Shown: positions 31,734-41,356 of the stretch, piece after piece
Layout: every line of letters starts with the position of its first letter
Position numbering within the stretch: the stretch's first letter is position 1
Assembly: GCF_000378245.1 (NCBI RefSeq)
Contig: NZ_KB899499.1
Location: forward strand, 1-64,000
DNA: 64,000 nt
Source: Aromatoleum toluclasticum ATCC 700605
GTDB taxonomy: Bacteria > Pseudomonadota > Gammaproteobacteria > Burkholderiales > Rhodocyclaceae
Reading direction: 5' to 3'
Translations under genes and position numbers: made by a program
The notes under the pieces: model-generated
What the model was told of the DNA's origin: nothing
The model's input: only the letters and a program-made list of their open reading frames with translations
Databases searched by the model: none

Positions 31734-32231
31734 ATGAGTTCCGACCGACCCGCCTCCGCAGGAGCGACCTTCTCGGCCATCCTCACGCTGCCCTTCGGCG
31801 GACTGGGAGTGCGCGCCGACCGACGCTGCATCCTGGAACTGGTCTTCCTCCCGCCGGGAACCCGCGCCATCGCCCCCGACACCCCCCTTGCCGAGCGCGC
31901 TGCAACGCAGCTGCTCGCCTGGATCGACGACCCGGATCGCCCCTTCGATCTCCCGCTCGCCGAACGCGGCACGCCGTTCCAGCGGCGGGTGTGGACGGCC
32001 ATCTCCGCCATCCCGCGCGGCACACATCGCACCTACGGTGAAATCGCCGGCGGGATGAACAGCGCCGCACGCGCAGTCGGTCAAGCCTGCGGAGCCAACC
32101 CCTTTCCCATCGTCGTCCCCTGCCACCGCGTAGTGGCGGCCGGCGGGAGCCTCGGCGGCTTTGCCAATTCGACCGGCGGCTACCTGCTCGACACCAAACG
32201 CTGGCTGCTGCAGTTCGAGGCCGGCCGGTGA
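31734..32231 (+). CDS. ogt: methylated-DNA--protein-cysteine methyltransferase
   Basis: The 165-residue suicide repair protein removes O6-alkyl groups from guanine. The acceptor cysteine is in NPFPIVVPCHRVVAAGG and the helix-turn-helix part in IPRGTHRTYGEIAGGM. The N-terminal Ada-specific domains are absent, so it is of Ogt/MGMT type. I prefer the ATG at 31734; a GTG at 31710 is possible. The stop overlaps the xerD start by four bases. Confidence 0.94.
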   Translation: MSSDRPASAGATFSAILTLPFGGLGVRADRRCILELVFLPPGTRAIAPDTPLAERAATQLLAWIDDPDRPFDLPLAERGTPFQRRVWTAISAIPRGTHRTYGEIAGGMNSAARAVGQACGANPFPIVVPCHRVVAAGGSLGGFANSTGGYLLDTKRWLLQFEAGR

Positions 32232-33142
32232 GCGTCGCAAGCCACCTGGACGCCGTCAACCACGCCGAACTCGACAACTTCAACGACGCGATGTGGCTCG
32301 AGCATGGCCTGTCGCGCAACACCCTCGCCGGCTATCGCAGCGACCTCGCCCTCTTCGCGTTCTGGCTCCAGGAGCGTGGTGCACTGCTCCCGCAAGCCGG
32401 CGCGCCGGATCTCGCCGCGTACCTCGCCGAATTCAGCCGCAGATCCCGGCCAGCCAGCCAGCGACGGCTGCTCGCCGCCTGGCGCCGCTACTACCGCCAC
32501 CTGCTCGTGCAGGGACGCATTGCCACCGATCCCACAACGCTGCTCGATCCGCCGATGCGTACCGAGCGCTTTCCCAAAACCCTCACCGAAACTCAGGTCG
32601 ATTCCCTGCTCGCAGCCCCCGACGTCGACAACCCCATCGGCCTGCGCGATCGCAGTATGCTGGAAGTGCTGTATGCCACAGGATTGCGAGTTTCGGAACT
32701 CGTCGGACTCAAGATATTTTCTGCGAGTCTTTCCGACGGTGTCGTCAGGGTAATGGGAAAAGGCAGCAAGGAACGGCTGGTTCCGCTCGGCGAAGAGGCG
32801 ATCGACTGGCTCGCCAGCTATCTCCGGCATGCACGCCCTGCACTGCTTGCCGGAAAGACCAGCGACGATGTCTTTGTCAGCCGCCGCGGAAGCGGAATGA
32901 CGCGCCAGATGTTCTGGCGCATCATTAAACAGTACGCAATGATTTCGGGCATACCCGCCGAAAGCATCTCGCCCCACACGCTACGCCACGCCTTTGCAAC
33001 CCACCTGCTCAACCACGGTGCCGATTTGCGCGTCGTGCAGATGCTCCTGGGCCACGCCGACATATCGACCACCCAGGTCTACACGCATGTCGCTCGCGAA
33101 CGCCTGAAAGCACTGCATGCACGCCATCACCCGCGTGGATGA
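32228..33142 (+). CDS. xerD: site-specific tyrosine recombinase XerD
   Basis: The 304-residue recombinase resolves chromosome dimers at dif with XerC. The N-terminal SAM-like core-binding domain includes GLSRNTLAGYRSDLALF. The catalytic residues are the Arg in ATGLRVSELVGL, the Lys of the beta hairpin (GKGSKERLVPLG), HTLRHAFATHLL, and the Tyr nucleophile in ISTTQVYTHVAR. The start is GTG within the overlap with ogt. It reads as the chromosomal XerD and not a phage integrase, since no mobile element is next to it. Confidence 0.95.
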   Translation: MSVASHLDAVNHAELDNFNDAMWLEHGLSRNTLAGYRSDLALFAFWLQERGALLPQAGAPDLAAYLAEFSRRSRPASQRRLLAAWRRYYRHLLVQGRIATDPTTLLDPPMRTERFPKTLTETQVDSLLAAPDVDNPIGLRDRSMLEVLYATGLRVSELVGLKIFSASLSDGVVRVMGKGSKERLVPLGEEAIDWLASYLRHARPALLAGKTSDDVFVSRRGSGMTRQMFWRIIKQYAMISGIPAESISPHTLRHAFATHLLNHGADLRVVQMLLGHADISTTQVYTHVARERLKALHARHHPRG

Positions 33143-33194
33143 ATCTCTCCTTCAAATACGCCTTTAAAGTCGATACGCAATCCGGAGCACCATC

Positions 33195-33683
33195 ATGAGC
33201 AAACAGGACGCGCACGCACCCGAAACGCCGGCCACGCGTTTCCTCAAGCAGCACTCCGTCGCCTTCTCCACACATCTCTATGATTACGAGGCACACGGAG
33301 GAACGAAAGTGTCCTCGCGCGAACTCAATGTCGCCGAACACTCGGTAGTCAAAACATTGGTCATGGAAGACGAAAGCGCCGCTCCGCTGATCGTGCTGAT
33401 GCATGGCGACCGCAAGGTATCCACCAAGGAACTCGCGCGCCAGACGGGCAGGAAACGCGTCGAACCGTGCCCCCCGGAAACCGCCAACCGCCACTCCGGC
33501 TACCTCGTCGGCGGCACCTCGCCCTTCGGCCTGCGCAAACGCATGCCGATATACATGGAAAGAACGATCCTCGACCTCCCGCTCGTCTATATCAACGGAG
33601 GCCGGCGCGGTTTTCTGGTCGGAGTCAGCCCCCATGAAATAATGCGCGTATTGCAACCCGAGCTGGTCAGCGCATCCATTTGA
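33195..33683 (+). CDS. YbaK-type Cys-tRNA(Pro)/aminoacyl-tRNA deacylase
   Basis: The 162-residue protein is of the YbaK/EbsC family, which hydrolyses mischarged tRNAs, typically Cys-tRNA(Pro). Conserved parts are RFLKQHSVAFSTHLYDYEAH, VKTLVMEDE, the KVSTKELARQTGRKRVEPC stretch with the essential Lys, and GYLVGGTSPFGLRKRMPIYM. It has its own ribosome site (GGAGCACC before ATG). It is downstream of xerD by 52 bases. Confidence 0.93.
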   Translation: MSKQDAHAPETPATRFLKQHSVAFSTHLYDYEAHGGTKVSSRELNVAEHSVVKTLVMEDESAAPLIVLMHGDRKVSTKELARQTGRKRVEPCPPETANRHSGYLVGGTSPFGLRKRMPIYMERTILDLPLVYINGGRRGFLVGVSPHEIMRVLQPELVSASI

Positions 33684-33857
33684 ACGCGTTCACGCGAATC
33701 CGATTACGATTTCAATCCATTTTCCGATTCTAATTCTCCGGAATAGCTGGCAGAATATGTTCAGCCAATCATCCTGACGCTCCGTAGCCCGCAACGCGGA
33801 CGGGGAAGATTGTCCAGATCAGAGATCAGATCAATAACAATTGAAACCGGAGAAAAC

Positions 33858-34223
33858 ATGGAACTGGCCAAGATGTCGCTGACCGAATTGCGCCGCCTGC
33901 AATCCAAGGTCGAAACGGAGATCCGTCGACGCAGCGATTCCGCCCGCCGCGACCTCCTGAAGAAGATGCAGAAAATGGCGGCCGAAGAGGGCCTGTCGCT
34001 GAGCGACCTGCTGCCCAACGCCGTCGCGGAAGAGAAGAATGCGCCGACCAAGCGCAAGGCCAAAGTGGTGGCCAAGAAGACCGCCCCCGTCGCAGTGAAA
34101 TACCGCAACCCTGCGAATCCCGGAATCGGCTGGAGCGGCCGGGGCCGCAAACCGCAGTGGGTGATCGACTGGCTTGCCCAGAACAAGCCGCTCGCCGAAC
34201 TCGAGGCCGTGGCGGCCAAATAA
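33858..34223 (+). CDS. H-NS-family nucleoid protein
   Basis: The 121-residue protein has an N-terminal coiled-coil oligomerisation part (KMSLTELRRLQSKVETEIRR, then a run of charged helix to about 60), a basic Lys/Ala-rich linker, and a C-terminal DNA-binding domain with KYRNPANPGIGWSGRGRKPQW. The last motif is the AT-hook-like loop of H-NS/BpH3-type proteins in betaproteobacteria. Such proteins silence A+T-rich, often acquired, DNA. CCGGAGA precedes the ATG at 33858; the longer frame is not supported. Confidence 0.92.
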   Translation: MELAKMSLTELRRLQSKVETEIRRRSDSARRDLLKKMQKMAAEEGLSLSDLLPNAVAEEKNAPTKRKAKVVAKKTAPVAVKYRNPANPGIGWSGRGRKPQWVIDWLAQNKPLAELEAVAAK

Positions 34224-34230
34224 GCCGACT

Positions 34231-34249
34231 CGGGGCACCCGGTGCCCCG
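34231..34249 (+). terminator. hairpin after the H-NS-like gene
   Basis: CGGGGCACC-C-GGTGCCCCG, seven bases after the stop, between the convergent H-NS-like and folB genes. The following bases are not T-rich, so it is a weaker terminator. Confidence 0.55.
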
Positions 34250-34264
34250 CTCAAGGCTTTCTAT

Positions 34265-34642
34265 TCAGCTCGTGGCCGGGGGAAGGGGAATCCCCTCCCG
34301 GCCACGCTGGATATACACCCCGACTCGCCGCACCCCTTTCATGACCCCCATCTTGGCGATGCGGATCTTCACCCAGGGGGCGCCGAATTCGTCGAACAGG
34401 AGTTTCACGACGAATTCCCCGAGGGTTTCTATCAGGTTGAAGTGGCGCTCGCCGAGTTCCTTGCGGATTCGCTCGATCACTTCCGCATAGTCGATCGTGT
34501 CGGCGATGTCGTCCTGCTCTGCCGCCGAATCGGGAACCCCGAACGTGAGGTTGAGCTCCAGGGTCTGCGGCGCGGCCTTTTCGCGCGAATAGATACCGAC
34601 CCACGCCTGAACCCTCAATTCCTCGATGAAAATGAAATCCAT
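34265..34642 (-). CDS. folB: dihydroneopterin aldolase
   Basis: The 125-residue enzyme splits dihydroneopterin to the hydroxymethyl pterin used in folate synthesis. MDFIFIEELRVQAWVGIYSR matches the family start, with the conserved Glu and Tyr (DTIDYAEVIERI) and the Lys near the C-terminus (IRIAKMGVMKGVRRVGVYI). It is divergent from plsY with a 41-base gap, an arrangement common in proteobacteria. Confidence 0.95.
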   Translation of the reverse strand: MDFIFIEELRVQAWVGIYSREKAAPQTLELNLTFGVPDSAAEQDDIADTIDYAEVIERIRKELGERHFNLIETLGEFVVKLLFDEFGAPWVKIRIAKMGVMKGVRRVGVYIQRGREGIPLPPATS

Positions 34643-34655
34643 GTCGTTTCCCGAT

Positions 34656-34674
34656 TAGAATCGCGGCAATTCTA
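34656..34674. promoter_or_regulatory. paired -10 elements of divergent folB and plsY
   Basis: TAGAAT-N7-ATTCTA is an inverted repeat in the 41-base gap. Each arm reads TAGAAT, a good -10 box, on its own strand. The -35 regions (ATGAAA for plsY at about 34632) are moderate to poor matches. Leaders of 15-20 bases would result on both sides. Confidence 0.45.
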
Positions 34675-34683
34675 GGTGAAAAA

Positions 34684-35277
34684 ATGACCCTGCTGCCTTT
34701 ATTGCTGGCCGCCTACCTGCTCGGCTCCATTCCCTTCGCCATCGTTTCGAGCCGCCTGTTCGGCATTGCCGACCCGCGCAAGTACGGCTCGGGCAACCCG
34801 GGCGCAACCAACGTCCTTCGCAGCGGCAACAAATCCGCAGCCCTGCTGACCCTGCTGGGCGACTGCGCCAAGGGATGGCTCGCCGTCTGGGGCGCAGCCC
34901 GCCTCGGCTTCGACGCCACCGACACCGCGCTCGCCGGCCTCGCAGCCTTCCTCGGACACGTCTTCAGCGTGTTCCTGCGCTTCAACGGCGGCAAGGGCGT
35001 GGCAACGGCGCTCGGCGTACTGCTAGGGATCAACGGATGGGTCGCACTGTCCGCACTGGCAACCTGGCTCGTTATCGCATTCACGACGCGCTACTCGTCT
35101 GCCGCCGCACTCTGCGCCGCACTGGCCACACCCGTCGCCGGCTACGTCCTGCTCGGCGCGACCCCGGTGGTCGGCATTCTCGGGCTCATCGCCGCAATCC
35201 TGATCTGGCGACACAGCGCCAACATCCGCAAACTGCTCAACGGCACCGAAGGCCGCATCGGCGGCCGCAAGGCCTGA
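34684..35277 (+). CDS. plsY: acyl-phosphate glycerol-3-phosphate acyltransferase
   Basis: The 197-residue membrane protein makes lysophosphatidic acid from acyl phosphate. It has five hydrophobic segments. The three conserved motifs are IPFAIVSSRLFG, the GSGNPGATNVLR segment near residue 37 with the glycerol-phosphate residues, and the FNGGKGVATALGVLLG stretch near residue 100. Length is standard. Confidence 0.96.
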   Translation: MTLLPLLLAAYLLGSIPFAIVSSRLFGIADPRKYGSGNPGATNVLRSGNKSAALLTLLGDCAKGWLAVWGAARLGFDATDTALAGLAAFLGHVFSVFLRFNGGKGVATALGVLLGINGWVALSALATWLVIAFTTRYSSAAALCAALATPVAGYVLLGATPVVGILGLIAAILIWRHSANIRKLLNGTEGRIGGRKA

Positions 35278-35294
35278 CATTTCGCCGATTCGCG

Positions 35295-36323
35295 TCAGGC
35301 CGCCCCGGGCGCGCGCAGCGCCGCAAGCGGCCAGCGCGGATGAACCCTGACCGCACAAGCCGTGCCGGGCACCTCGCCGGCCGCCAACCGGCGCGCGCCC
35401 GCAAATGCGATCATCGCTCCGTTGTCGGTGCACAGCTCGGGCTCCGGGTAATACACCCGCCAACCCTTGCGCCGCGTCGCCACATCGAGGCGCTGGCGCA
35501 GCTGCCGGTTGGCACCGACACCGCCGGCCACCACCAGTCGCGACAGACCAGCGAGCTCCAGCGCCTTGAGCGCCTTCGCGCACAGCACGTCGACCACCGC
35601 ATCCTGAAAGTCGGCTGCCAGGTCCGCAGCATCCTCGGGTGTCCACTCAGGGCCGGAGACAACATTCAGCACCGCAGTTTTCAGACCGCTGAAGCTGAAA
35701 TCGAGATCCCCCGACCTGAGCATCGGCCGCGGAAGACGAAACCGTCCCGGGCGCCCGCGTTCCGCAAGCCCCGCCAACTGCGGACCGCCCGGATATCCCA
35801 GACCGATCAGCTTGGCCGTCTTGTCGAACGCTTCGCCCGCCGCATCGTCGAGCGACTCGCCCAGTAGCACATATTCGCCCACGCCGGTCACCTGCATGAG
35901 CTGGGTATGCCCGCCCGAAACCAGCAGTGCAACAAACGGAAACTCCGGCGGATCCACTGACAGCAGCGGCGACAGCAGATGCCCCTCGAGATGATGCACG
36001 GGCAGCACCGGCACCCCCAGCGACATCCCGAGCGCCTCCGCATAGCTCGCACCAACCAGCAGCGCCCCCGCAAGCCCCGGCCCGGCCGTGTAGGCGATCG
36101 CATCGATCTGGGCGAGACTGCAGCCGGACTCGGCAAGCACCTGCCGCACGAGCACCGGAAGGCGGCGGATGTGGTCGCGCGAAGCCAGCTCCGGAACGAC
36201 GCCGCCATATGTCGCGTGCAGATCGATCTGCGAATGCAGGCAATGCCCGAGCAATCCAGCCTCGACGTCGAACACCGCCACCCCCGTTTCATCGCAGGAG
36301 CTTTCGATTCCCAGAACTCTCAT
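35295..36323 (-). CDS. tsaD: tRNA threonylcarbamoyladenosine transferase TsaD
   Basis: The 342-residue ASKHA-fold protein transfers the threonylcarbamoyl group to A37 of ANN-decoding tRNAs. [19 protein letters not shown] starts it; the metal-binding HxxxH is in [16 protein letters not shown], with [10 protein letters not shown] and [12 protein letters not shown] following. It is read away from rpsU, the usual divergent tsaD/rpsU order of proteobacteria. Confidence 0.97.
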   Translation of the reverse strand: MRVLGIESSCDETGVAVFDVEAGLLGHCLHSQIDLHATYGGVVPELASRDHIRRLPVLVRQVLAESGCSLAQIDAIAYTAGPGLAGALLVGASYAEALGMSLGVPVLPVHHLEGHLLSPLLSVDPPEFPFVALLVSGGHTQLMQVTGVGEYVLLGESLDDAAGEAFDKTAKLIGLGYPGGPQLAGLAERGRPGRFRLPRPMLRSGDLDFSFSGLKTAVLNVVSGPEWTPEDAADLAADFQDAVVDVLCAKALKALELAGLSRLVVAGGVGANRQLRQRLDVATRRKGWRVYYPEPELCTDNGAMIAFAGARRLAAGEVPGTACAVRVHPRWPLAALRAPGAA

Positions 36324-36400
36324 GATTTGCAGCCAACAGCCTCACAGACGGGACAGGGCGCCATTCTAACGGGCCGACAATCGGAAAGCTAAGTTTGTAC

Positions 36401-36429
36401 TTGGCTTGCCGGGATCGAACGGATATAAT
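36401..36429 (+). promoter_or_regulatory. sigma70 promoter of the rpsU-dnaG-rpoD operon
   Basis: TTGGCT (36401-36406), a 17-base spacer and a perfect TATAAT (36424-36429) lie 40 bases ahead of the rpsU start. It is the only strong promoter visible between tsaD and rpsU. Confidence 0.8.
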
Positions 36430-36468
36430 CCGCGCTTTCCGCCTACCAGACACACAAGGAAGTTCGCA

Positions 36469-36681
36469 ATGCCGGGTATCCGCGTCAAGGAGAACGAGCC
36501 GTTTGAAGTCGCCATTCGCCGCTTCAAGCGCACCATCGAAAAAACCGGTTTGCTGACTGAGCTGCGCGCCCGCGAGTTCTACGAAAAGCCCACCGCGGAG
36601 CGTAAGCGCAAGTCGGCCGCCGCCGTCAAGCGCAACCACAAGCGCCTGCGCAGCCAGACCCTGCCGCCGAAGCTGTACTGA
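36469..36681 (+). CDS. rpsU: 30S ribosomal protein S21
   Basis: The 70-residue basic protein begins [20 protein letters not shown], the canonical S21 start, and ends in a Lys/Arg-rich tail ([17 protein letters not shown]). It binds the 30S platform and helps initiation. AAGGAAG precedes the ATG at 36469. It heads the macromolecular synthesis operon, whose internal terminator follows. Confidence 0.98.
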
Positions 36682-36709
36682 TCCCTTCCGGATCCAGCAG
36701 CCGGTCACC

Positions 36710-36753
36710 CACGCCGGGCGCAAGTCATTCGACTTGCGCCCGGCGTGCTTTTT
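36710..36753 (+). terminator. operon-internal terminator between rpsU and yqeY
   Basis: A perfect 17-base stem, CACGCCGGGCGCAAGTC with its complement around ATTC, is followed by CTTTTTG. In the E. coli macromolecular synthesis operon a terminator at the equivalent place lets rpsU be made in excess over dnaG and rpoD; the same is likely here. Confidence 0.88.
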
Positions 36754-36777
36754 GCATTTCCATTCGGAACATCGCCC

Positions 36778-37224
36778 ATGTCCCTCAAGCAACGCATCCA
36801 GGACGACATGAAGGCCGCCCTGCGCGCCAAGGATAGCGCTCGCCTCTCCGCCGTGCGCCTGCTCATCGCCGCAACCAAGCAGCGTGAAATCGACGAACGG
36901 ATCGAACTCGACGACGCCGACATCCAGACCACGGTCGAGAAGCTCGTCAAACAGCGCCGCGACTCCGCGAGCCAGTACGACGCAGCAAACCGCCCCGATC
37001 TGGCCGCCAACGAGCGCTTCGAGATCGAGGTACTGTCGGCCTACCTGCCCGTCCAGCTGTCGGACGCCGAACTCGATGCCGAGATCACGGCAGCCATTGC
37101 CGATGCCGGAGCCACGAGCATTGCCGACCTCGGCCGCGTGATGCCGCAACTCAAGGCGCGCCTTGCCGGACGTGCGGACATGGCGGAAGCCTCGCGCCGG
37201 GTGCGCTCCAGGCTCTCGGCCTGA
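36778..37224 (+). CDS. YqeY/GatB-tail-like protein
   Basis: The 148-residue cytoplasmic protein matches the YqeY family, which resembles the C-terminal domain of the GatB amidotransferase subunit. It starts MSLKQRIQDDMKAALRAKDS and has the conserved VRLLIAATKQREID and AYLPVQLSDAELDAEI. Its role is not settled; the fold suggests tRNA contact. The ATG at 36778 gives the family start; the upstream frame extends into the terminator. Confidence 0.92.
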   Translation: MSLKQRIQDDMKAALRAKDSARLSAVRLLIAATKQREIDERIELDDADIQTTVEKLVKQRRDSASQYDAANRPDLAANERFEIEVLSAYLPVQLSDAELDAEITAAIADAGATSIADLGRVMPQLKARLAGRADMAEASRRVRSRLSA

Positions 37225-37257
37225 GCGCCTACCGCCCGAACGCGGGCGGCGGCAACC

Positions 37258-39084
37258 ATGATCCCGCAGTCGTTCATCCAGGACCTGCTCGCGCGCGTCG
37301 ACATCGTCGACGTCATCGAACGCCACCTCACCCTCAAGAAGAGTGGCGCGAACTACTTCGCCTGCTGCCCCTTCCACGGGGAAAAGTCCGCATCGTTCTC
37401 CGTCAGCCCGAGCAAGCAGTTCTACCACTGCTTCGGTTGCGGCGTGCACGGCAGCGCCGTCGGCTTCCTGATGGAATACAGCGGGCTGTCGTTCGTGGAA
37501 GCAGTCAAGGAGCTCGCATCCTACGCAGGACTTCAGGTTCCGCAGGAAACCCGTCCCGGATTCCGCCCGGAGGCGCAGCCAGCACATGACGGACTGGTCG
37601 AAGCCATGACCGCTGCCGCCCGCTTCTACCGCGAACAACTCAAGACGGCCCCTGCAGCGATCGACTACCTCAAGCGGCGCGGAGTGTCGGGCGAGATCGC
37701 CGCGCGCTTCGGCATCGGCTTCGCGCCCGACGACTGGCAAGCCCTGCGCGGCACCTTTCCGAACTACGACGCCAAGGCCCTGCTCGACGCCGGCCTCGTG
37801 ATCGAGAACGACGCCGGACGTCGTTACGACCGCTTCCGCAACCGCATCATATTCCCGATCCAGGACCGTCGAGGGCGCATCATCGCGTTCGGCGGACGAG
37901 TCCTCGACACAGGCGAACCGAAATACCTCAACTCCCCCGAAACCCCGCTGTTCGAGAAGGGACGCGAGCTGTACGGCCTGCCGCAGGCCCAGAAAGCGAT
38001 CCGCGACGCCGGCTACTCGATCGTCGTCGAGGGCTACATGGACGTCGTCGCGCTTGCGCAATTCGGCGTCGCCAATGCCGTCGCGACCCTCGGAACCGCG
38101 ACCACGCCGCATCACATCAACACCCTGCTGCGCCAGTCGCAGCGGATCGTCTTCTGCTTCGATGGCGACAATGCGGGGCGCAAGGCGGCACGGCGCGCCC
38201 TGGAGTCCGCGCTCGAGGCGCTGCGCGACGACGTCGCCCTCGCTTTCCTGTTCCTGCCCGAACAGCACGACCCGGACTCCTTCGTCCGCGCGCACGGAGC
38301 CGCTGCGTTCAACGAGGCTGCGAACGACGCCACCCCACTGACGACCTTCCTGCTCAACGAACTGCGTGCCGAATGCCCGCTCGACACCGCCGAAGGCCGT
38401 GCCAAACTCGTGCATGACGCGAAACCCCTCGTCACCCGCATCGCCGCGCCGATGCTGCGCCTGCAGATCATCAAGACGATCGCGGATGCTTCCGGGTTCA
38501 GCCAGAGTGAAGTGGAAACGGCTTTCGGTCTCAAACCCCAGAGCACCTCGCGCCAATCGCGCGAGGGCGGATTCGACGGCTGGCGTCACCGCAGCGCCCC
38601 GGATTTCGCCGCTCCACCCCCGAACCGCCAGCACCGGCGGCCACCCTCCGGAGCAAACACCCTCCTGCGCCTGGTCCTGCAGCATCCCGCATGGGCGGCA
38701 AGACTGCCGGTCGATCTCATTCCCGTCCACACCGCCGAAGGCCGTGCCCTGGTCGCGATCATCGACCTGTCGAGTACCGGCGACCTGGCAATGAACGCCG
38801 GACTGGGTGCGCTGGTCGAACAGTTCCGCGATACGCCCCACGCCGAAACGCTGGCGCGCGTGGCTGCGGAACTGGTCGACGCAGAATTCGACGAAAACGT
38901 TGTCGAGATCCTCTTCGAGGACACCCTGAACAAGCTCCACGCCAATGCGATCACGCGCGAGATCGCCGCCCTCACGGCGCAGGAGCGCGAATCGGGACTT
39001 TCCCCGATAGACAGGCATCGACTCGCAGAACTGCTTCTCGAAAAAATGAGCTTTGTCAACGCCCGCAAACAGCTGGACGTTTAG
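37258..39084 (+). CDS. dnaG: DNA primase
   Basis: The 608-residue primase makes RNA primers at the replication fork. The N-terminal zinc finger is [20 protein letters not shown] with CFGCG following (about 38-64). The RNA polymerase core has [20 protein letters not shown] and the TOPRIM acidic residues in [15 protein letters not shown] and [12 protein letters not shown]. The C-terminal 150 residues are the DnaB-binding domain. The gene is 33 bases after the YqeY stop. Confidence 0.97.
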   Translation: MIPQSFIQDLLARVDIVDVIERHLTLKKSGANYFACCPFHGEKSASFSVSPSKQFYHCFGCGVHGSAVGFLMEYSGLSFVEAVKELASYAGLQVPQETRPGFRPEAQPAHDGLVEAMTAAARFYREQLKTAPAAIDYLKRRGVSGEIAARFGIGFAPDDWQALRGTFPNYDAKALLDAGLVIENDAGRRYDRFRNRIIFPIQDRRGRIIAFGGRVLDTGEPKYLNSPETPLFEKGRELYGLPQAQKAIRDAGYSIVVEGYMDVVALAQFGVANAVATLGTATTPHHINTLLRQSQRIVFCFDGDNAGRKAARRALESALEALRDDVALAFLFLPEQHDPDSFVRAHGAAAFNEAANDATPLTTFLLNELRAECPLDTAEGRAKLVHDAKPLVTRIAAPMLRLQIIKTIADASGFSQSEVETAFGLKPQSTSRQSREGGFDGWRHRSAPDFAAPPPNRQHRRPPSGANTLLRLVLQHPAWAARLPVDLIPVHTAEGRALVAIIDLSSTGDLAMNAGLGALVEQFRDTPHAETLARVAAELVDAEFDENVVEILFEDTLNKLHANAITREIAALTAQERESGLSPIDRHRLAELLLEKMSFVNARKQLDV

Positions 39085-39133
39085 TATAATTGCAGGTTAC
39101 CCAATTCATCTTTCGCCCGATTCAAGGAGTGCC

Positions 39134-41128
39134 ATGGCCCGCGAAAAAACCAAGGATTCGCGCAAGGAAAGCCCTAAAGGACGAGCCTCCAAGGCCAAGG
39201 ACAAGGCCGTTCTGATCGCCGAAGGTCCGGCACTCGGGCCCCTCGACGCCGAAATCCGCAGGACCCGCCTCAAGACCCTGATCACGCTCGGCAAGGAGCG
39301 CGGCTATCTCACCTACGCCGAGATCAGCGACCACCTTCCCGACGATGTCGCCGACGCCGAGCAGATCGAAGGCATCATCGCGACCTTCAACAACATGGGC
39401 ATCCGGGTGTTCGACGCGGCCCCGGCCGCCGAAGACCTGTTGATGTCCGACGCAGTCCCGAGCACGGTGGACGAGGACGTCGCCGAGGAAGAAGCGGAAC
39501 AGGCGCTGTCGTCGGTCGACTCCGAGTTCGGGCGCACGACCGATCCCGTGCGCATGTACATGCGCGAAATGGGCACTGTGGAGCTGCTCACCCGCGAAGG
39601 CGAAATCGAAATCGCCAAGCGTATCGAAGACGGCCTGCGCCACATGGTCCAGGCAATCTCCGCCTGCCCGACCACCATCGTCGAAATGCTGGAGCTCACC
39701 GACAAGGTTGCGAGGGACGAAATGCGCATCGACGAGCTCGTCGATGGCCTGATCGACCCCAACGCTGCCTCCGCCGAAGAACAAGCGGCCATGTCGGAAG
39801 CGGAAGACAGCGATGAGGAAGCCGAGGAAGAGGAGAGTGCGGACGTCGGCGACGACGACGACGACGAGAGCTCCGAGGAAAAGGAAGCCGCTGCCAACGC
39901 AGCGACGCTCCTGCAGCTCAAGAACGAAGCCCTCGCACGCTTCGCGATCATCCGCGAACTGAACGCGCGCAAGATGGTATCCCTCGCCGACCGCGGCTCG
40001 CAGGACGCAGATTACCTATCCCTGCAGCAGCAGATTTCGGACGAGCTCCTCAACATCCGCTTCACCGCCAAGTCGATCGAACGCCTGTGCGACTCGGTGC
40101 GCCACATGGTCGAGCAGGTGCGCGGCCACGAGCGCCAGATCCTGCAGCTGTGCGTGGACCGCGCGGGCATGCCGCGCCAGCACTTCATCAAGGTCTTCCC
40201 GGGCAAGGAAGTGGACCTCGACTGGCTCAAGGACGAGATCGCCGTCGGCAAGAACTACTCCGAGGGCCTGATGCGCGTGCATCCGGCAGTGCTCGAGGAG
40301 CAGCAGAAGCTCATCGATCTGCAGACCCGCATCGGTATCCCGCTCAAGGAACTCAAGGACATCAACCGCCAGATGTCCACCGGCGAGGCCAAGATGCGCC
40401 GCGCCAAGCGTGAGATGACCGAGGCCAACCTGCGTCTCGTGATTTCCATCGCGAAGAAATACACCAACCGCGGCCTCCAGTTCCTCGACCTGATCCAGGA
40501 AGGCAACATCGGCCTGATGAAGGCGGTGGACAAGTTCGAATACCGTCGCGGCTACAAGTTCTCGACCTACGCGACGTGGTGGATCCGCCAGGCCATCACC
40601 CGCTCGATCGCCGACCAGGCACGCACGATCCGCATCCCGGTTCACATGATCGAGACGATCAACAAGATGAACCGCATCAGCCGGCAGATCCTGCAGGAAA
40701 CCGGTCAGGAACCGGATCCCGCAACGCTCGCCGAGAAGATGGAGATGCCCGAGGAGAAGATCCGCAAGATCATGAAGATCTCCAAGGAGCCGATCTCCAT
40801 GGAAACGCCGATCGGTGACGACGACGACTCGCATCTGGGCGACTTCATCGAGGACCAGGCGACGCTGGCCCCGGCCGACGCGGCGATGTACTCCAGCCTG
40901 CGCGACGCCACCGGCGAAGTGCTCGACTCCCTGACCGCACGCGAAGCGAAGGTGCTGCGCATGCGTTTCGGCATCGAGATGAACACCGACCACACCCTCG
41001 AGGAAGTCGGCAAGCAGTTCGACGTCACCCGCGAACGCATCCGCCAGATCGAAGCCAAGGCACTGCGCAAGCTGCGCCATCCGAGCCGCTCGGAGCGTCT
41101 GCGCAGCTTCCTCGACAGCGACGCCTGA
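39134..41128 (+). CDS. rpoD: primary sigma factor RpoD
   Basis: The 664-residue housekeeping sigma70 starts at [16 protein letters not shown] with AAGGAG before it. Region 1.1 is followed by 1.2 ([18 protein letters not shown]), an acidic non-conserved part ([16 protein letters not shown]), 2.1-2.4 with the aromatic -10 recognition in [17 protein letters not shown], 3.0-3.2, and 4.2 with the -35 helix-turn-helix [26 protein letters not shown] at 39085-39090 just after the dnaG stop could be an internal -10 box, but no -35 fits it. Confidence 0.98.
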   Translation: MAREKTKDSRKESPKGRASKAKDKAVLIAEGPALGPLDAEIRRTRLKTLITLGKERGYLTYAEISDHLPDDVADAEQIEGIIATFNNMGIRVFDAAPAAEDLLMSDAVPSTVDEDVAEEEAEQALSSVDSEFGRTTDPVRMYMREMGTVELLTREGEIEIAKRIEDGLRHMVQAISACPTTIVEMLELTDKVARDEMRIDELVDGLIDPNAASAEEQAAMSEAEDSDEEAEEEESADVGDDDDDESSEEKEAAANAATLLQLKNEALARFAIIRELNARKMVSLADRGSQDADYLSLQQQISDELLNIRFTAKSIERLCDSVRHMVEQVRGHERQILQLCVDRAGMPRQHFIKVFPGKEVDLDWLKDEIAVGKNYSEGLMRVHPAVLEEQQKLIDLQTRIGIPLKELKDINRQMSTGEAKMRRAKREMTEANLRLVISIAKKYTNRGLQFLDLIQEGNIGLMKAVDKFEYRRGYKFSTYATWWIRQAITRSIADQARTIRIPVHMIETINKMNRISRQILQETGQEPDPATLAEKMEMPEEKIRKIMKISKEPISMETPIGDDDDSHLGDFIEDQATLAPADAAMYSSLRDATGEVLDSLTAREAKVLRMRFGIEMNTDHTLEEVGKQFDVTRERIRQIEAKALRKLRHPSRSERLRSFLDSDA

Positions 41129-41133
41129 TCCCC

Positions 41134-41155
41134 CGCGCCCGCGCCAGCGGGCGCG
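41134..41155 (+). terminator. GC-rich hairpin after rpoD
   Basis: CGCGCCCGC-GCCA-GCGGGCGCG, six bases after the stop, without a T run. It may mark the rpoD mRNA 3' end or the processing point before the tRNA. Confidence 0.45.
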
Positions 41156-41182
41156 CAAGCACCGGGACAGCAATCAGTCCAA

Positions 41183-41261
<79 letters not shown>

Positions 41262-41266
41262 AAAAG

Positions 41267-41298
41267 AAGGGGTTACATCGAAACGGTGTAACCCCTTT
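41267..41298. terminator. bidirectional terminator between the tRNA and tssH
   Basis: AAGGGGTTACA-N9-TGTAACCCCTT is an 11-base-pair hairpin. Rightward it is followed by T; leftward the next bases read CTTTTT. It can therefore stop both the tRNA transcript and the leftward T6SS transcript ending at 41357. Confidence 0.85.
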
Positions 41299-41356
41299 GT
41301 CTTTCCCGGGCGCCACGCAATCATCGCGCGAGCGGCGCCGCGCATCCGACAACTGC

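Noticed and set aside
32228-33142. Phage or integron integrase
   Set aside because: The recombinase reads as chromosomal XerD by its motifs and length, and neighbours are housekeeping genes.
34275-34310. Hairpin GGCCGGGGGAAGGGGA and complement near the folB 3' end
   Set aside because: It lies within the folB coding end and has no T run in either direction.
36289-39018. A 909-codon open frame antisense to dnaG
   Set aside because: It mirrors dnaG, which has clear motifs; long antisense frames are common in DNA of this G+C content and the translation shows no domain.
39085-39090. Internal promoter for rpoD at TATAAT
   Set aside because: The -10 box is perfect but no -35 element lies at 16-18 bases; TTGTCA is 26 bases away. 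It is mentioned in the rpoD entry only.
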